From contig CAWIMY010000007.1 of assembly GCA_963837355.1 (NCBI GenBank), positions 1,488,001-1,552,000 of the forward strand: a stretch of 64,000 nt of DNA. The letters run 5' to 3'. Under the pieces are notes generated by a model that ran no database searches, was not told where the DNA came from, and saw only the letters and a list, made by a program, of their open reading frames with translations. Shown in pieces: positions 44,641-54,691 of this stretch. Source of the DNA: Aureispira sp963837355 (GTDB lineage: Bacteria; Bacteroidota; Bacteroidia; Chitinophagales; Saprospiraceae). Position 1 is the stretch's first letter. Each line of letters begins with the position of its first letter. The position numbers were made by a program, and so were the translations under genes.

Positions 44641-45957
44641 TTACTCCGTCAACAAACCCGCCAAACGCCGCAATTGCCACTCCGATAATTTGGCCGTGTA
44701 CCGCGCATTGATGACGCGCTTTTGTGCTTGTACATAGTTTAGTTCGGCCTGTTGGTACTGTACCAAGGTCGCTTGCCCCAATTTATAGGCTTCCGTCGTC
44801 CGCTCAAAACTAGTTTTGCTAATGCTCACATTGCTCTGTTCCAAGGGAATGAGTGCCACGTTGTTTTCGTGCGCGATGTAAGCGTCTTTTAAATCTTGTT
44901 CTAGGTTGTAACGCGTGGCTTGAACCGTTAATTCTTGGTTTTCAATGCTCAATTTGTTTTGTTCGCGCGCACGTTTGACCGCTCCTGCTCCGTAGAGGTT
45001 GTAGGTAACGCCCAAGTTGACGGATGGCCCAAAGAAGCTGTTGCTGGCAACAATGCCCGCATCGTTGCTAGAACCCGAGTAGCCATAAGTAACCGTGGTG
45101 GACAGTTTGGGAAACAACTCCGTTTTGGTAATTTGCAAGTTCAATTGAGCATTTTGTAGGTTTTGCTGGGCATTCAAAACCGCCAAGTTGTTGTTAATCG
45201 TCGCATCCAACAACGCCTCGTAATTGAGGGATAAATCCAAGTCAGTCGTCACTTCTACCAAGACTTCATCGGGCAGGTAAGCGGTGCCAATGGCCTTGTT
45301 CAATTGCTGAACGGCCTGTCGTTGGCTCAATAAGATGCGTAACAATTGTGTGCTGTCGCTGTTGTAGGTGGTCAATAAATTGAGGCGCTCTACCTCCGAG
45401 CCTTGCCCGTATTCGCGCTGAATATTAACGCGGTCGAGCTGGCGTTTGGTAAAGATCAATTTATCACCTGCCAAGCGGTAATCTTCTTGCAAAACCGCCA
45501 AATTGTAGTAGGCCTGAATGACCTGAAACAAGGTTGCCTCAATGGCCTGCTGGTAGCGGTTGTTGCTAATGGCAACTTGCAACTTAGATTGTTTTAAGCG
45601 ATAAACGGGCTTCAATCCATCAAAAATCGTATAGCGTAAATTAACATTAGCATTGTAATTTTGCGAAGCCGCCCCCGTAATATTCTGATCGGGAATACTA
45701 CCCGTAAAGGTGGTTACTACGTCAGAAACCGAGTACGTGTACCCCGCCCCAACATCTACGGTCGGCAAGAAACCCGCCGCCCCAATTGTGGCATTCGTCG
45801 ATGTAAAGGCCACGTCGTTGCGCGCAATTTTTAAGTCAAAATTGTGATCGACTGCTGCTTTTAGCACGTCGTCTAGCGATACTACTGTTTGGGCGAAAGC
45901 CGCCGACAAAATAAAACTATGGATTATCAAAGACAGAAAAAGAATACGATACATCAT
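44641..45957 (-). CDS. TolC-like outer-membrane efflux protein
   Basis: A 438-residue outer-membrane channel protein: signal peptide (IHSFILSAAFAQ), then two OEP repeats rich in long amphipathic helices with conserved N-terminal VVSLDDVLKAAVDHNFDLKIARN and the second-repeat NAQQNLQNAQLNLQITKTELFPKLS. It is the exit duct of a tripartite efflux pump. It is the last gene of a minus-strand operon adaptor-pump-channel; 100 bp with a small hairpin separate it from the pump gene. Length is normal for Bacteroidota TolC homologues. Substrate not determined. Confidence 0.92.
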   Translation of the reverse strand: MMYRILFLSLIIHSFILSAAFAQTVVSLDDVLKAAVDHNFDLKIARNDVAFTSTNATIGAAGFLPTVDVGAGYTYSVSDVVTTFTGSIPDQNITGAASQNYNANVNLRYTIFDGLKPVYRLKQSKLQVAISNNRYQQAIEATLFQVIQAYYNLAVLQEDYRLAGDKLIFTKRQLDRVNIQREYGQGSEVERLNLLTTYNSDSTQLLRILLSQRQAVQQLNKAIGTAYLPDEVLVEVTTDLDLSLNYEALLDATINNNLAVLNAQQNLQNAQLNLQITKTELFPKLSTTVTYGYSGSSNDAGIVASNSFFGPSVNLGVTYNLYGAGAVKRAREQNKLSIENQELTVQATRYNLEQDLKDAYIAHENNVALIPLEQSNVSISKTSFERTTEAYKLGQATLVQYQQAELNYVQAQKRVINARYTAKLSEWQLRRLAGLLTE

Positions 45958-46023
45958 GAAACTTAGTTGTTAAAAAGACTGGTAGAAGGGGGTGTTTTTT
46001 GATAATAAAAAGGTATTTCTGAG

Positions 46024-46044
46024 GCAAGGCACAAGGGGCCTTGC
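46024..46044 (-). promoter_or_regulatory. Intra-operon hairpin between pump and TolC genes
   Basis: GCAAGGC / GCCTTGC perfect 7-bp stem in the 100-bp gap. There is no immediate T-run on the minus strand, so it is not a classical terminator. It may tune relative expression or mRNA stability. Confidence 0.4.
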
Positions 46045-46057
46045 CGCAGTCAAAAAA

Positions 46058-49000
46058 TTATGCATGCGCTTCTTTTTCTTCCTTGACACTGGGTTCCACC
46101 TCTTCCCGAGTGGCTTTTTCCCCTTCCCAGAGCCATCTCCAAGCGAGGCGCATATTGTTCATTCCCATCAATAAAGGCGGCAATAGCAACAGCATGGTAA
46201 ACGTCGCTGCCAAGAGTCCATAAGCCAAGGCAACCGCCATTGGAATCAAAAACTGCGCTTGTAAACTTGTTTCAAAAACAATCGGAAGTAAACCCGCTAC
46301 CGTTGTTACGGTCGTAAGTAGAATAGGACGGAAGCGCGAAAGGCTAGCTTCTACGACCGCTTCCTTAAAGGGCATTCCTTCTTTCAAGAGGCGATTCATC
46401 GTACTGACCAATACTAAACTGTCATTGATTACTACGCCCGCTACCGCTAAAATACCAAACATGGATAAAATACTAATCGACAGCCCATGAAACCAGTGCC
46501 CAATCACTACCCCAATAAAGGCAAAGGGAATTAATAGGATGACAATAAGGGCCTGAAAGAAAGAGCGAAAGGTGATAACAATAGTGAAAAACACCAACAG
46601 CAAAATCATAGGTAACCACCGTTTGAGTGATTTTAAGGTGTCGCCTGCGCGTTCACTTTGCCCCTCAAATAAAACTTGCACATCGGGATATTTTTCTAGT
46701 AATTTAGGAACCGTCTCGTTTTGTATCTCAGAAGTAATTTCGGTTGCTGAGGCTTTGAGGTCGTTGAGCGATGCGCTAACTTCCATTTTAGTCAAGCCAT
46801 TGGTATGGCTGATTTTGAGGGCCTTGCGCTCAGGGGTTAGCTCTACCAACTCTTTGAGCGGGTAGAAATTCTGCCCAATACGAACTTTTAGGTTCAACAA
46901 GTTACTGAACGACTGGCGTTCCTGCTCCGTGTAGCGCAGCCAAACTTTGACCTCGTCGGTACCGCGTTGCAGGCGCTGAATTTCATACCCAAAATACCCT
47001 TGGCGTACTTGCCGAATAATGGTGGCTAGGTTAATGCCCAAGGTTTTTGCTTTTTGTTTGAGGGTGATGTGAAACTCTAAGCCCCCTTTTTGATCGTTAT
47101 CATCTACATCTTTGAGGCGCTTGTCTTGTCGAAGAATGGCCTTAAATTCATCTTTTACTTGGCGTAATTTTTCAATGTCATCTCCAACAAACCCTACCTG
47201 CACGGCCGCCCCAAAAATAGAGCGCTGCCCATAGGTCAGGGTTTCCGCTTCGTAGACTTCGCCTACTTTGTCGCGCAAAAGGTTACTAAAATCCGAACTC
47301 TGCATATTCCGCGCTTCTCCATCCAACAAAGAGATAAATAAACTCCCTTCGTTAGAACTAGCAGACAAACTGCGGGCAATGGACAACACTACAGAGTTCC
47401 CGTCTTCGCGCTCCGCTTTCAGTTCTTCGTTGAGTTCCATTGTAGCCTTCTCAATACGTTGTAAAATAGTATTGGTAACCTCTTCGGTCGTCCCTGCGGG
47501 CAATTTGAGATTCACAATAACATCATCTCGATCTACATTGGGAAAGAAAGTCACTTTGACCAAACCACCACGGACGACGTTGACCGAAAGGAATAAGATA
47601 ACAATACCCGTAGCGACCGCAATCGTTTTGTTATTCAAACAAAAGCGTAAAATTGGCCCGTAAATATTCGATTTTACAAAGTCAAAAAAGGCCGTACTTG
47701 TTTTTTCTAAGACGTTTTTCTTCTCGCTGTGCTGCAAATCCTTGGAATGCGCAATGTGAGCAGGTAAGATAAAAAAGCCTTCAATCAAGGAAAATCCTAG
47801 TGTTACAATAACAACAAACGCGACGCTAGAAAAGAAATCCCCCAGTTGCCCTTCGATCAAAAAGAACAACATAAAGAACCAACAAGTCGTCAGTACGGCA
47901 GAAATAACAGAAGGTAAAACTTCCATGACCCCATCAATGGCCGCCTTGTGGGCAGGAACGCCCTGTTCATATTTTTGAAAGATGTTTTCTGCGATAACGA
48001 CACCATCATCTACCAAAATACCAATGACTAAAATCAATCCAAAGAGGGATAACATATTGATGTTGAAGTCCGTTAAGGACATCACCAAAAACATTCCCGC
48101 AATCGAAATAGGAATACTCAAGGCTACCCAAAAGGCAATCCGTGGTTTTAGAAATAATCCTAGTAATAAGAATACCAAAAAGAAACCAAGCAAGCCATTC
48201 TCTACCAGCAAATCCGTCCGTTGTTGAATCCGCACACTACCATCACTAAGCAAGTAAGCGCGCACGCCTTCTGTAGAGGTAGAATCGGTCGGCGCATAAG
48301 CGGCGTTAAATTCGTCGATGTACGCTTTGGCGGCATTGGCAGTGGTGATAATATCTTCACTCAGGCGGCTCAATATCTTCACTCGTACGGCTGGTTGTCC
48401 ATTGTAATATTCCCGCAAGGGAACATCAGCCCATTGGTTGCGAATGGTCGCAATGTCTTTCAGTAAAATAGGCGAGCCGTTAGCACTAGTTTGGACGATG
48501 GTGTTTTCCAACTGCTCGGCGTAATATACTTTATTTTCTGCCCGTAGAATAACTTTGTTTTGCCCCATTTCTACATCGCCCCCCGTCAATTCGATGTTGG
48601 TATTTTGTACTACTCGTGCTACATCCTCAAACGTTAATTGGTACGCATCCAAGGCATTTTCCCGAATGGCAATTTCAATTTCCTCATCGGGATAGCCACC
48701 CAATGTTACTTTAGAGATGGCATCTTTTGCCAAGAGCTCTTTCTCCGCTTTTTCACCGAATGATTTAAGGGTTTTTAAATCCACATCGCCACTAATCATA
48801 ATATCAGCAGCAGCATCCGTACGTTCCTGTTTGTAAATAACAGGCTTTTCGGCATCATCAGGAAACGTATTAATACGATCAATGGAATTTTTAACGTCGT
48901 TGAGAACGTCTTCTACATCATAGCTGCTCAGGATTTCGATATTGATGTTAGAAAGATTCTCTACCGAGGTAGAGTTGACCTTTTTGATTCCTTCTAAGCC

Positions 49001-49219
49001 ATCAATTTCGTCCTCAATTTTTATAGTAATACCCTTTTCTACTTCTGTAGGAGAGGCACCGACATAGACGGTTTCAATAATAATATTGCGGCTCTCGATG
49101 CGCGGGAACAAGCTGCGTTGGATGTTCAGGGCAGAGAACACGCCCAAGATGGCAATCAACAGTAGTAGAACATCAGCAGTGATGTGGTACTTGATAAAAT
49201 ACTGTATAGCGTTTTTCAT
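46058..49219 (-). CDS. RND-family efflux pump (AcrB/HAE1-like)
   Basis: A 1053-residue inner-membrane proton-driven exporter with 12 TM segments in the usual 1+5+1+5 arrangement and two large periplasmic loops. The start KYHITADVLLLLIAILGVFSALNIQ (read in parts) and the TM4 motif GILVDDGVVIAENIF with paired Asp for proton relay are diagnostic. TM10-12 (LSILSMFGILAVAGVVINDSL) carry the matching second-half motif. It partners with the adaptor encoded upstream (76 bp) and the TolC-like channel downstream. It is closest in style to heavy-metal/multidrug HAE-type pumps; the substrate cannot be read. Confidence 0.95.
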   Translation of the reverse strand: MKNAIQYFIKYHITADVLLLLIAILGVFSALNIQRSLFPRIESRNIIIETVYVGASPTEVEKGITIKIEDEIDGLEGIKKVNSTSVENLSNINIEILSSYDVEDVLNDVKNSIDRINTFPDDAEKPVIYKQERTDAAADIMISGDVDLKTLKSFGEKAEKELLAKDAISKVTLGGYPDEEIEIAIRENALDAYQLTFEDVARVVQNTNIELTGGDVEMGQNKVILRAENKVYYAEQLENTIVQTSANGSPILLKDIATIRNQWADVPLREYYNGQPAVRVKILSRLSEDIITTANAAKAYIDEFNAAYAPTDSTSTEGVRAYLLSDGSVRIQQRTDLLVENGLLGFFLVFLLLGLFLKPRIAFWVALSIPISIAGMFLVMSLTDFNINMLSLFGLILVIGILVDDGVVIAENIFQKYEQGVPAHKAAIDGVMEVLPSVISAVLTTCWFFMLFFLIEGQLGDFFSSVAFVVIVTLGFSLIEGFFILPAHIAHSKDLQHSEKKNVLEKTSTAFFDFVKSNIYGPILRFCLNNKTIAVATGIVILFLSVNVVRGGLVKVTFFPNVDRDDVIVNLKLPAGTTEEVTNTILQRIEKATMELNEELKAEREDGNSVVLSIARSLSASSNEGSLFISLLDGEARNMQSSDFSNLLRDKVGEVYEAETLTYGQRSIFGAAVQVGFVGDDIEKLRQVKDEFKAILRQDKRLKDVDDNDQKGGLEFHITLKQKAKTLGINLATIIRQVRQGYFGYEIQRLQRGTDEVKVWLRYTEQERQSFSNLLNLKVRIGQNFYPLKELVELTPERKALKISHTNGLTKMEVSASLNDLKASATEITSEIQNETVPKLLEKYPDVQVLFEGQSERAGDTLKSLKRWLPMILLLVFFTIVITFRSFFQALIVILLIPFAFIGVVIGHWFHGLSISILSMFGILAVAGVVINDSLVLVSTMNRLLKEGMPFKEAVVEASLSRFRPILLTTVTTVAGLLPIVFETSLQAQFLIPMAVALAYGLLAATFTMLLLLPPLLMGMNNMRLAWRWLWEGEKATREEVEPSVKEEKEAHA

Positions 49220-49295
49220 GATGTAATTAACTTAAAGAAAGGGACATTTTTTTCTCAAAAAAAGGCAGCGTATTGCCGCTACAAATAAGAGAAAA

Positions 49296-50441
49296 TTAGG
49301 ATTTAATCAACTGCACGGGCATGCCTTCATAGGCTCCCAAAAGAGGTTGCGCCAGCACTGTATTGCCCGCTTCTAAACCTCGAATATACATGTCATTGCC
49401 ATCCAATTTGACAACCTCTATCGTCCGTAAAGTCAAGCGGTCGTTCTCAATGCTATACACCTTGTTGTTGTTGACCAATAAGGTACGGGGTAAGATCATC
49501 ACTTCGCCCAATGATTTAGTTTGAACGGTGCCATTTAAAAACATGCCTTCGCTTAATTGGCTGCTGTTGAGGGTAATGTAGACTTTTTGTGTTTGTGTAC
49601 GCTCGTCGATAACTTTTCCAAAACGATTAACGATTCCTGTCCATTCATCCTTGGTAGCTTCCGAGTAGAGGCGTACTTTGTTACCTGCTTTCAAGAAATC
49701 CACATCGTACAGGGATACGGTCGCTTCTAATTCGTAGCGAGAAGGGTGGGTGAGTTCGCCCAACTTTTGGCCACTGCGCACCAACGCCCCTTCATAGACT
49801 GCCGCATTGGTTAGTACGCCATCAAAAGGAGCATAGATGTTGTATTTGGTCAAGCGGTATTCTTGACGCTTGATGTTGAGGTATTGGTTGTTAATATTGC
49901 GCGCAGCAACATAGTATTTTTCACGGTTGCTTTTAGTATCAGGTAAGGGCTGAATGGATTTTTTAACATCAAAATTATTGATGTAGGTTTCCCAATTGCT
50001 AAAATTGTCGTTGTAATCTGTTTTGAGGTCGGGGAGGAGTCCAATGAGGGAACTGTACAACTGGCTTTTGGCCGCTTCTAATTCCAAACGGGCTTCCGTA
50101 TCGTCCAAGCGCAAGAGGAGTTGGCCTTTGGAGAAGCGAATACCTTCGCGAAATTCTTTGCCCGCCTGCTCAATTTTGCCCGTCACTTCCGAGAACAGGT
50201 CAATTTTTTGGCGCGCCACTACTTTGCCAGTGAGCATAACTTCAGAAGATAAATTTTCATTGTTGACGGCACGACCATAGACATAGGTTGCTTCTGTAGC
50301 CGCAGCGGTTTTTTCATTGGCTTTTTCGGCAGCTGGTTTTTTGCTGGCACTCCCCAACTTATTCGCCAAATAAATACCTCCTACAAGAATGATGATACCA
50401 ATAACAACACTAATTTTTCTTAGAATTTTATTCTGACTCAT
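49296..50441 (-). CDS. RND efflux periplasmic adaptor (MFP/HlyD-like)
   Basis: A 381-residue membrane-fusion protein with an N-terminal anchor (KISVVIGIIILVGGIYLANKL), a beta-barrel/lipoyl pair (GKVVARQKIDLFSEVTGKI ... NIYAPFDGVLTNAAVYEGALV), and a helical hairpin between. It bridges the pump and the TolC-like channel. I start it at the ATG at 50441 (MSQNKILRK), directly before the membrane anchor; a longer frame to 50489 adds 16 unlikely residues. First gene of the efflux operon. No TetR-like regulator is visible nearby. Confidence 0.93.
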   Translation of the reverse strand: MSQNKILRKISVVIGIIILVGGIYLANKLGSASKKPAAEKANEKTAAATEATYVYGRAVNNENLSSEVMLTGKVVARQKIDLFSEVTGKIEQAGKEFREGIRFSKGQLLLRLDDTEARLELEAAKSQLYSSLIGLLPDLKTDYNDNFSNWETYINNFDVKKSIQPLPDTKSNREKYYVAARNINNQYLNIKRQEYRLTKYNIYAPFDGVLTNAAVYEGALVRSGQKLGELTHPSRYELEATVSLYDVDFLKAGNKVRLYSEATKDEWTGIVNRFGKVIDERTQTQKVYITLNSSQLSEGMFLNGTVQTKSLGEVMILPRTLLVNNNKVYSIENDRLTLRTIEVVKLDGNDMYIRGLEAGNTVLAQPLLGAYEGMPVQLIKS

Positions 50442-50747
50442 GTTTTGACCTTGTCTAGGACCATTATAGAAGGACTGGAGCAAGGCCAACCCTTCAGGGT
50501 GAATAAAGAAACACAGGATTAAAACGGGTACTATTTTTAGAAAGCCCCCTTGTGCGTAGATGCTACAAGTATAGAAGAAAAAAGTTGCTTAAAAAAGCCT
50601 AGAATTCTCCTTTTCAACCAAGGGCGGTATATCTTCAACAAACAGCATGTCGTCAATCCTCTTCTTGGCAGCTTATTCAGACAACACAAAAAAAGGGTTG
50701 ATTTTGCGCTGGCAAAATCAACCCTTTTTAAGTATAAAAGAACGTCT
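50442..50747. other. Intergenic region between ferredoxin and efflux operon
   Basis: About 306 bp. Apart from the ferredoxin's terminator hairpin (50690-50729) I see no RNA gene and no clear TAnnTTTG promoter for the efflux operon. Overlapping short ORFs on both strands run through the palindrome and look spurious. Confidence 0.4.
50690..50729 (-). terminator. Terminator of the ferredoxin gene (symmetrical, potentially bidirectional)
   Basis: AAAAAGGGTTGATTTTGC (50690-50707) is perfectly complementary to 50712-50729, loop GCTG. It has A-run and T-run on the two sides, so it can terminate transcription from either direction. Confidence 0.85.
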
Positions 50748-51095
50748 TTAGACGTGTAAGATTGCTTTTTTCTGCAACAAGCGTTCTTCGCTTTCTTCGT
50801 GCTTGGGATCGGGGACACAACAATCCACAGGACAAACAGCCGCGCATTGAGGTTCCTCGTGAAAACCGACGCACTCCGTGCATTTATCGGCTACAATGTA
50901 ATAAAAATCATCCTCCACAGGCGCGCGCGATTGCTCCGCGTCTACTTCTTGTCCGTCTACCAAGGCAAAGATTCCTGAAGCCCCTGTTCCATCTGCATAC
51001 GCCCATTCTACGCCACCATCATAGATCGCATTGTTGGGGCATTCTGGTTCGCAAGCACCACAGTTGATGCATTCGTCGGTAATATAAATAGCCAT
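50748..51095 (-). CDS. 4Fe-4S dicluster ferredoxin
   Basis: A 115-residue electron carrier with two cluster motifs: Cys9, 12, 15 and Cys19-Pro in CINCGACEPECP, and Cys72, 75, 84 and 88-Pro in CTECVGFHEEPQCAAVCP. The long insertion between them (residues 25-65) is usual for the Bacteroidota form. It is a single-gene unit with a good promoter upstream (51146-51176) and a palindromic terminator downstream. Its redox partner is not in the window. Confidence 0.95.
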   Translation of the reverse strand: MAIYITDECINCGACEPECPNNAIYDGGVEWAYADGTGASGIFALVDGQEVDAEQSRAPVEDDFYYIVADKCTECVGFHEEPQCAAVCPVDCCVPDPKHEESEERLLQKKAILHV

Positions 51096-51145
51096 GAGTT
51101 AGCAATTGTAAAATGAAGAAATGGTACCGTTTTAACAACGGGACA

Positions 51146-51176
51146 CAAAATTAGTTATAATTGCAACAATAAACAA
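51146..51176 (-). promoter_or_regulatory. Bacteroidota-type promoter of the ferredoxin gene
   Basis: On the minus strand TTG (51176-51174), a 20-bp spacer and TAATTTTG (51153-51146), an excellent match to TTG-N20-TAnnTTTG. The ATG is about 50 bp downstream at 51095. Confidence 0.65.
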
Positions 51177-51270
51177 GCCGCTTCCGTGCTAAAAAGGAAG
51201 GATTTTATAAATCTTTGACGGAAATTTGATGTAGGGGTAAGTTGAGGCTAGAATTTAGCACTTTATACTT

Positions 51271-53331
51271 CTATCGCTTCACCCACTTCACCACCGTTTG
51301 GCTATTTCCTGTCGTCACCGCCACAAAATAGACACCCGTAGGCACCGCCTTTAAATCCAATAAAAATGGCGATTGCGTTACAACTTGTGACTCCAAAACC
51401 ACTTGACCACGAACATCCAATACCGTAACGGAGGCATCGTCGACCATTAATTCTAGATAAGCAGTTCCTGCACTAGGGTTAGGGTACACCCGAAGCCCCG
51501 AATCTGCTAATTGCGACAGCCCTACCCAAGTGACGTTATAACAGGCAGAGTGTACCGAACAACCATTTTGGGTAATTAATACCGCAAAGTCGCCGTTAGT
51601 CGGCGGGGTAAACGATTGACTAGTGCCATTAGCCAAAGCCACGCCAGTGGTGCAATCAATCCATTGATAAGCAGCATTCGTAGCAGTCGCCGTCAAGACA
51701 TTGCCGTTGAGCGTCACGCTGGTATCGACTAGGGTAAGGGTCAAATCTAGGGTGACAATGCTGTCGCAGCCATCAAAGGCCATTCCTATTAAGGTATCTG
51801 TAGCGCTGTTGGTACTGCTGGTGTACGTGTTTCCGTTTCCGTTGACCCATGTATAGCTTTGACAAGCTGTAATCGATTCGGTACCTCGGGCAGTGCCACA
51901 AGCATCCCATTTAGAAACCAGCATGTCATAGTCTCCCAAAGCGATTAGGGTAAAATTATCTATAGAAGGATTCACGTCTACCGTATCGCGGTAATAAGCG
52001 GTATAATAAACAGCGCCACTGTTGTCGCTAGTAATATCTCGACCCAGGTCATTGTCACTTCCGCCAATCCCTTTGACCCATTGTACGGTGCCGTCGGCAT
52101 CTAGTTTTTGTATAAAAAGGTCATAGGCACCATTGGAGGTCAAGACGGCATTTGGAAGACCGAGGCCAAAATCAACGGTATTTTGAAAATAGCCCGTGAG
52201 GTGCAAGGTGCCATTAGCCGTTACATCAATGGAACGCGCATCGTCCAAACCCGTGCCGCCCATTTTTTTTGCCCATACTAAATTACCTGCGACGTCCATT
52301 TTATGAATATAAATGTCATCACTTCCAGTAGAACCCAGCAACGTCGTTCCAACATTGGGGTCAAAATCTACCGTATCGCGAAAGCGCCCTGTCGTATACA
52401 AATTACCGCTGCGATCGAGGCCGATTGAATGGCCTTCATCCAACATAGTGCCGCCCATTTGCTTTACCCAATCTAAGTTACCTGCTGCGGTCAGCTTATG
52501 TATAAAAATATCGGAGGCACCATTCGAAATGCTATTCGCCACCATTGCCGTAGGATCAAAATCTATGGTTCCTGTAAAATCGCCTGTGGTATACACATTA
52601 TTGGCCGCATCCACGGCAAGTGCAAATGGCTCGCAAGTACCCGCAACCCCCGTAAAAGCTTTTGCCCAAAGAAAATTGCCGTTGCCATCCAGTTTTTGTA
52701 CAAAGCCACTAGAACTCCCCGCAGAAGTCAATAGAAAAGTATCAATGGTAGGATCAAAATCTACCGTATCGCTAAAACGTCCTGTCACATAGACATTTCC
52801 AGCTGCATCCAACGCTAGGGCATTGCCTTCGTCCGTACCAGTGCCGCCTATTGGCCGAAACCATTGTAACACTCCGTTGGCATCTAATTTTAAGACAAAA
52901 ATATCGGCTCCACCGACGGCTGAAACGCGACTAAAAAGAGGAGGTATAGAAGAGATCAAGAAGTCTAAGGTATTTCTAAAACTCCCTGTTACATAAACGC
53001 TACCATTGGCATCGGTCACTATGTCATTGGCATCGTCAGAACCGATTCCACCAAATTGCTTCGCCCAAAGAAAATTTCCATTAGCATCTACTTTTTGTAT
53101 AAAAATATCATTAGTCCCTAGAGAAATAAGCTCGAAGCGCCCTGCACTAGGATCAAAATCGGCGGTATCTCGGAACGTACCTGTGGAGTAGACATTGTTA
53201 CTGGCATCCAAGGCAATAGCTTTGCTTCGGTCGCCACCTGTGCCGCCCGTACTATTTGCCCATAAAAAGTCTTGAGCATGTATTTGGCAAAGCAGTAAAA
53301 AGAAGCAAAGTAGGGGGAGCATTTTTTTCAT
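51271..53331 (-). CDS. T9SS-exported SBBP-repeat (beta-propeller) protein
   Basis: A protein of 686 residues: signal peptide MKKMLPLLCFFLLLCQIHAQ, then about seven repeats of roughly 60 residues each following a pattern like LWAKxxGGxGxDxxxxIxxDxxGNVYxTGxFxxTVDFDP (summarised), the SBBP type found in secreted Bacteroidota proteins and likely forming a propeller. A Cys-containing ESITACQSYTW segment follows, and the chain ends in a T9SS type A domain (RVYPNPSAGTAYLEL ... VPTGVYFV). Start MSP at 53340 is also possible. Surface or extracellular; no catalytic motif seen. Confidence 0.9.
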   Translation of the reverse strand: MKKMLPLLCFFLLLCQIHAQDFLWANSTGGTGGDRSKAIALDASNNVYSTGTFRDTADFDPSAGRFELISLGTNDIFIQKVDANGNFLWAKQFGGIGSDDANDIVTDANGSVYVTGSFRNTLDFLISSIPPLFSRVSAVGGADIFVLKLDANGVLQWFRPIGGTGTDEGNALALDAAGNVYVTGRFSDTVDFDPTIDTFLLTSAGSSSGFVQKLDGNGNFLWAKAFTGVAGTCEPFALAVDAANNVYTTGDFTGTIDFDPTAMVANSISNGASDIFIHKLTAAGNLDWVKQMGGTMLDEGHSIGLDRSGNLYTTGRFRDTVDFDPNVGTTLLGSTGSDDIYIHKMDVAGNLVWAKKMGGTGLDDARSIDVTANGTLHLTGYFQNTVDFGLGLPNAVLTSNGAYDLFIQKLDADGTVQWVKGIGGSDNDLGRDITSDNSGAVYYTAYYRDTVDVNPSIDNFTLIALGDYDMLVSKWDACGTARGTESITACQSYTWVNGNGNTYTSSTNSATDTLIGMAFDGCDSIVTLDLTLTLVDTSVTLNGNVLTATATNAAYQWIDCTTGVALANGTSQSFTPPTNGDFAVLITQNGCSVHSACYNVTWVGLSQLADSGLRVYPNPSAGTAYLELMVDDASVTVLDVRGQVVLESQVVTQSPFLLDLKAVPTGVYFVAVTTGNSQTVVKWVKR

Positions 53332-53671
53332 AGGGGACATAAAAAATCGGTTTGAAAGAATTTTATACCGTTATAGGCTTGGTAAAGGTAAGGTTTCTTC
53401 TGTCAATTTTATAAACAAGTAATTCAAAGAAACCATCATCGAAGCAAAGAACTACTGTAGGCTAGGAGTAAACAGTTCAGAGCATTAGCGGGTGAACGAT
53501 CCTCTATTATCGTATGTATTGAATCACTTCCCTAGTCGTCTCGGTTTATGACGGAGGTAGTAAAGGCAAGTGTTCTAATAGAATAATAGGAAGAAAAGTA
53601 TAGATATTCAAGGGTAGACAATAGAGGTTGATAAAAGTAACAGCCGAATAAAAAAAGGGGAACAAACTATG
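53332..53671. other. Intergenic region, no feature seen
   Basis: About 340 bp between the SBBP-repeat gene start and the stop of the GT9 gene, both on the minus strand. No ORF above 60 codons of convincing composition, and no obvious terminator or TAnnTTTG box on the minus strand. Confidence 0.4.
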
Positions 53672-54682
53672 TTAACCTACCGCCCACTGTTTTTCCACTG
53701 CGGCAACCATCTCCAAAATGCTTAAATCCATCATACATTTAAAATGTCCTTTAGGACATGTTGCGCGGCCAACTTTTGTGCAAGGCCGACAAGTCAGGTC
53801 GTTGTTGGCGATGTCAATGGCTAGGGGCGCGCCTTTCGGCAAATAGGGAAAAAGGCCGAACGCAGGATGGGTACTGCCCCAAAGAACGACCAAGGGGCGT
53901 TTGAACGCGGCGGCAAGGTGCATTAAGCCCGTATCGTGCGCCACGACAACGCGTGCCTGTTCCACCAAGGAGGCCGATTGATTAATAGAGAATTGACCAC
54001 AGGTATTAATAACGTGTGTGCCTGCTTGCTCAATAATCGAGGCCGCTTCGCGGTCATCAGGCCCACCCAAAAGGACAATGAGATGTTGGGGAAGGGCTTG
54101 ACACAACGCTTTTAAGCGCTCGGTAGGAAGGCGTTTGGTGGCGTGCGCTGCGCCGATAACTAGGCCAAGGTAAGGGCGCTCTGCTAGGCGCGGGTCGATG
54201 CTCGCAGGAATTACTTTTTCTTGAGTGGGAAGAAAATGTTCTAGTGCAAGGCCATCGTTTTGGAGTTTCAAAGGGGCGAGTCCTTGGCGGTAACGCTCGG
54301 CAATAGGGCGATCGTTGGGCAAGGTATTGATGTGCCAGCGGGTCAGTAACCATTTTTTAAAACTTAATTTATCGTAAGAAAGGACAGGTTTGCCCAAGGC
54401 CTGCCGCACGCGCCAAGTACGCCAATTTTTATGCAAATCCAAGACCCAATCGTACTGCTCGGCCTTTAACTGAGGTAATACCTCGGCTAGAGGTTGTTCT
54501 TTCTTATCAAAAACAAAAACGCGATCAATGTATGGGCTCGCCTCCAACAGAGAAGCAAACTGCCGCTTGACTAAATAATGCACCTCGGTATTGGGAAGTT
54601 GATTTTTTAGCCAACGGGGGACAGGACTAGTGGCCACAATATCCCCAATAGAACTAAATCGCAGAATTAAAAACTTGGGCAT
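53672..54682 (-). CDS. Glycosyltransferase family 9 (heptosyltransferase-like)
   Basis: A 336-residue GT-B enzyme with the GT9 hallmarks: N-terminal ILRFSSIGDIVATSPVPRWL, central LGLVIGAAHATKRLPTERL donor-binding loop, LLGGPDDREAASII, and the C-terminal VAHDTGLMHLAAAFKRPLVVLWG followed by a Cys-rich TCRPCTKVGRATCPKGHF tail common in ADP-heptose:LPS heptosyltransferases. It would add a heptose or related sugar to the lipopolysaccharide core at the inner membrane. It is 9 bp downstream of the T9SS gene at 54692, so probably cotranscribed with it. Confidence 0.92.
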   Translation of the reverse strand: MPKFLILRFSSIGDIVATSPVPRWLKNQLPNTEVHYLVKRQFASLLEASPYIDRVFVFDKKEQPLAEVLPQLKAEQYDWVLDLHKNWRTWRVRQALGKPVLSYDKLSFKKWLLTRWHINTLPNDRPIAERYRQGLAPLKLQNDGLALEHFLPTQEKVIPASIDPRLAERPYLGLVIGAAHATKRLPTERLKALCQALPQHLIVLLGGPDDREAASIIEQAGTHVINTCGQFSINQSASLVEQARVVVAHDTGLMHLAAAFKRPLVVLWGSTHPAFGLFPYLPKGAPLAIDIANNDLTCRPCTKVGRATCPKGHFKCMMDLSILEMVAAVEKQWAVG

Positions 54683-54691
54683 GGCTGTTAC

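Noticed and set aside
50537..50818. 93-codon reverse ORF overlapping the ferredoxin gene end
   Set aside because: It reads through a long perfect palindrome and out-of-frame through the ferredoxin, with an unlikely amino-acid make-up.
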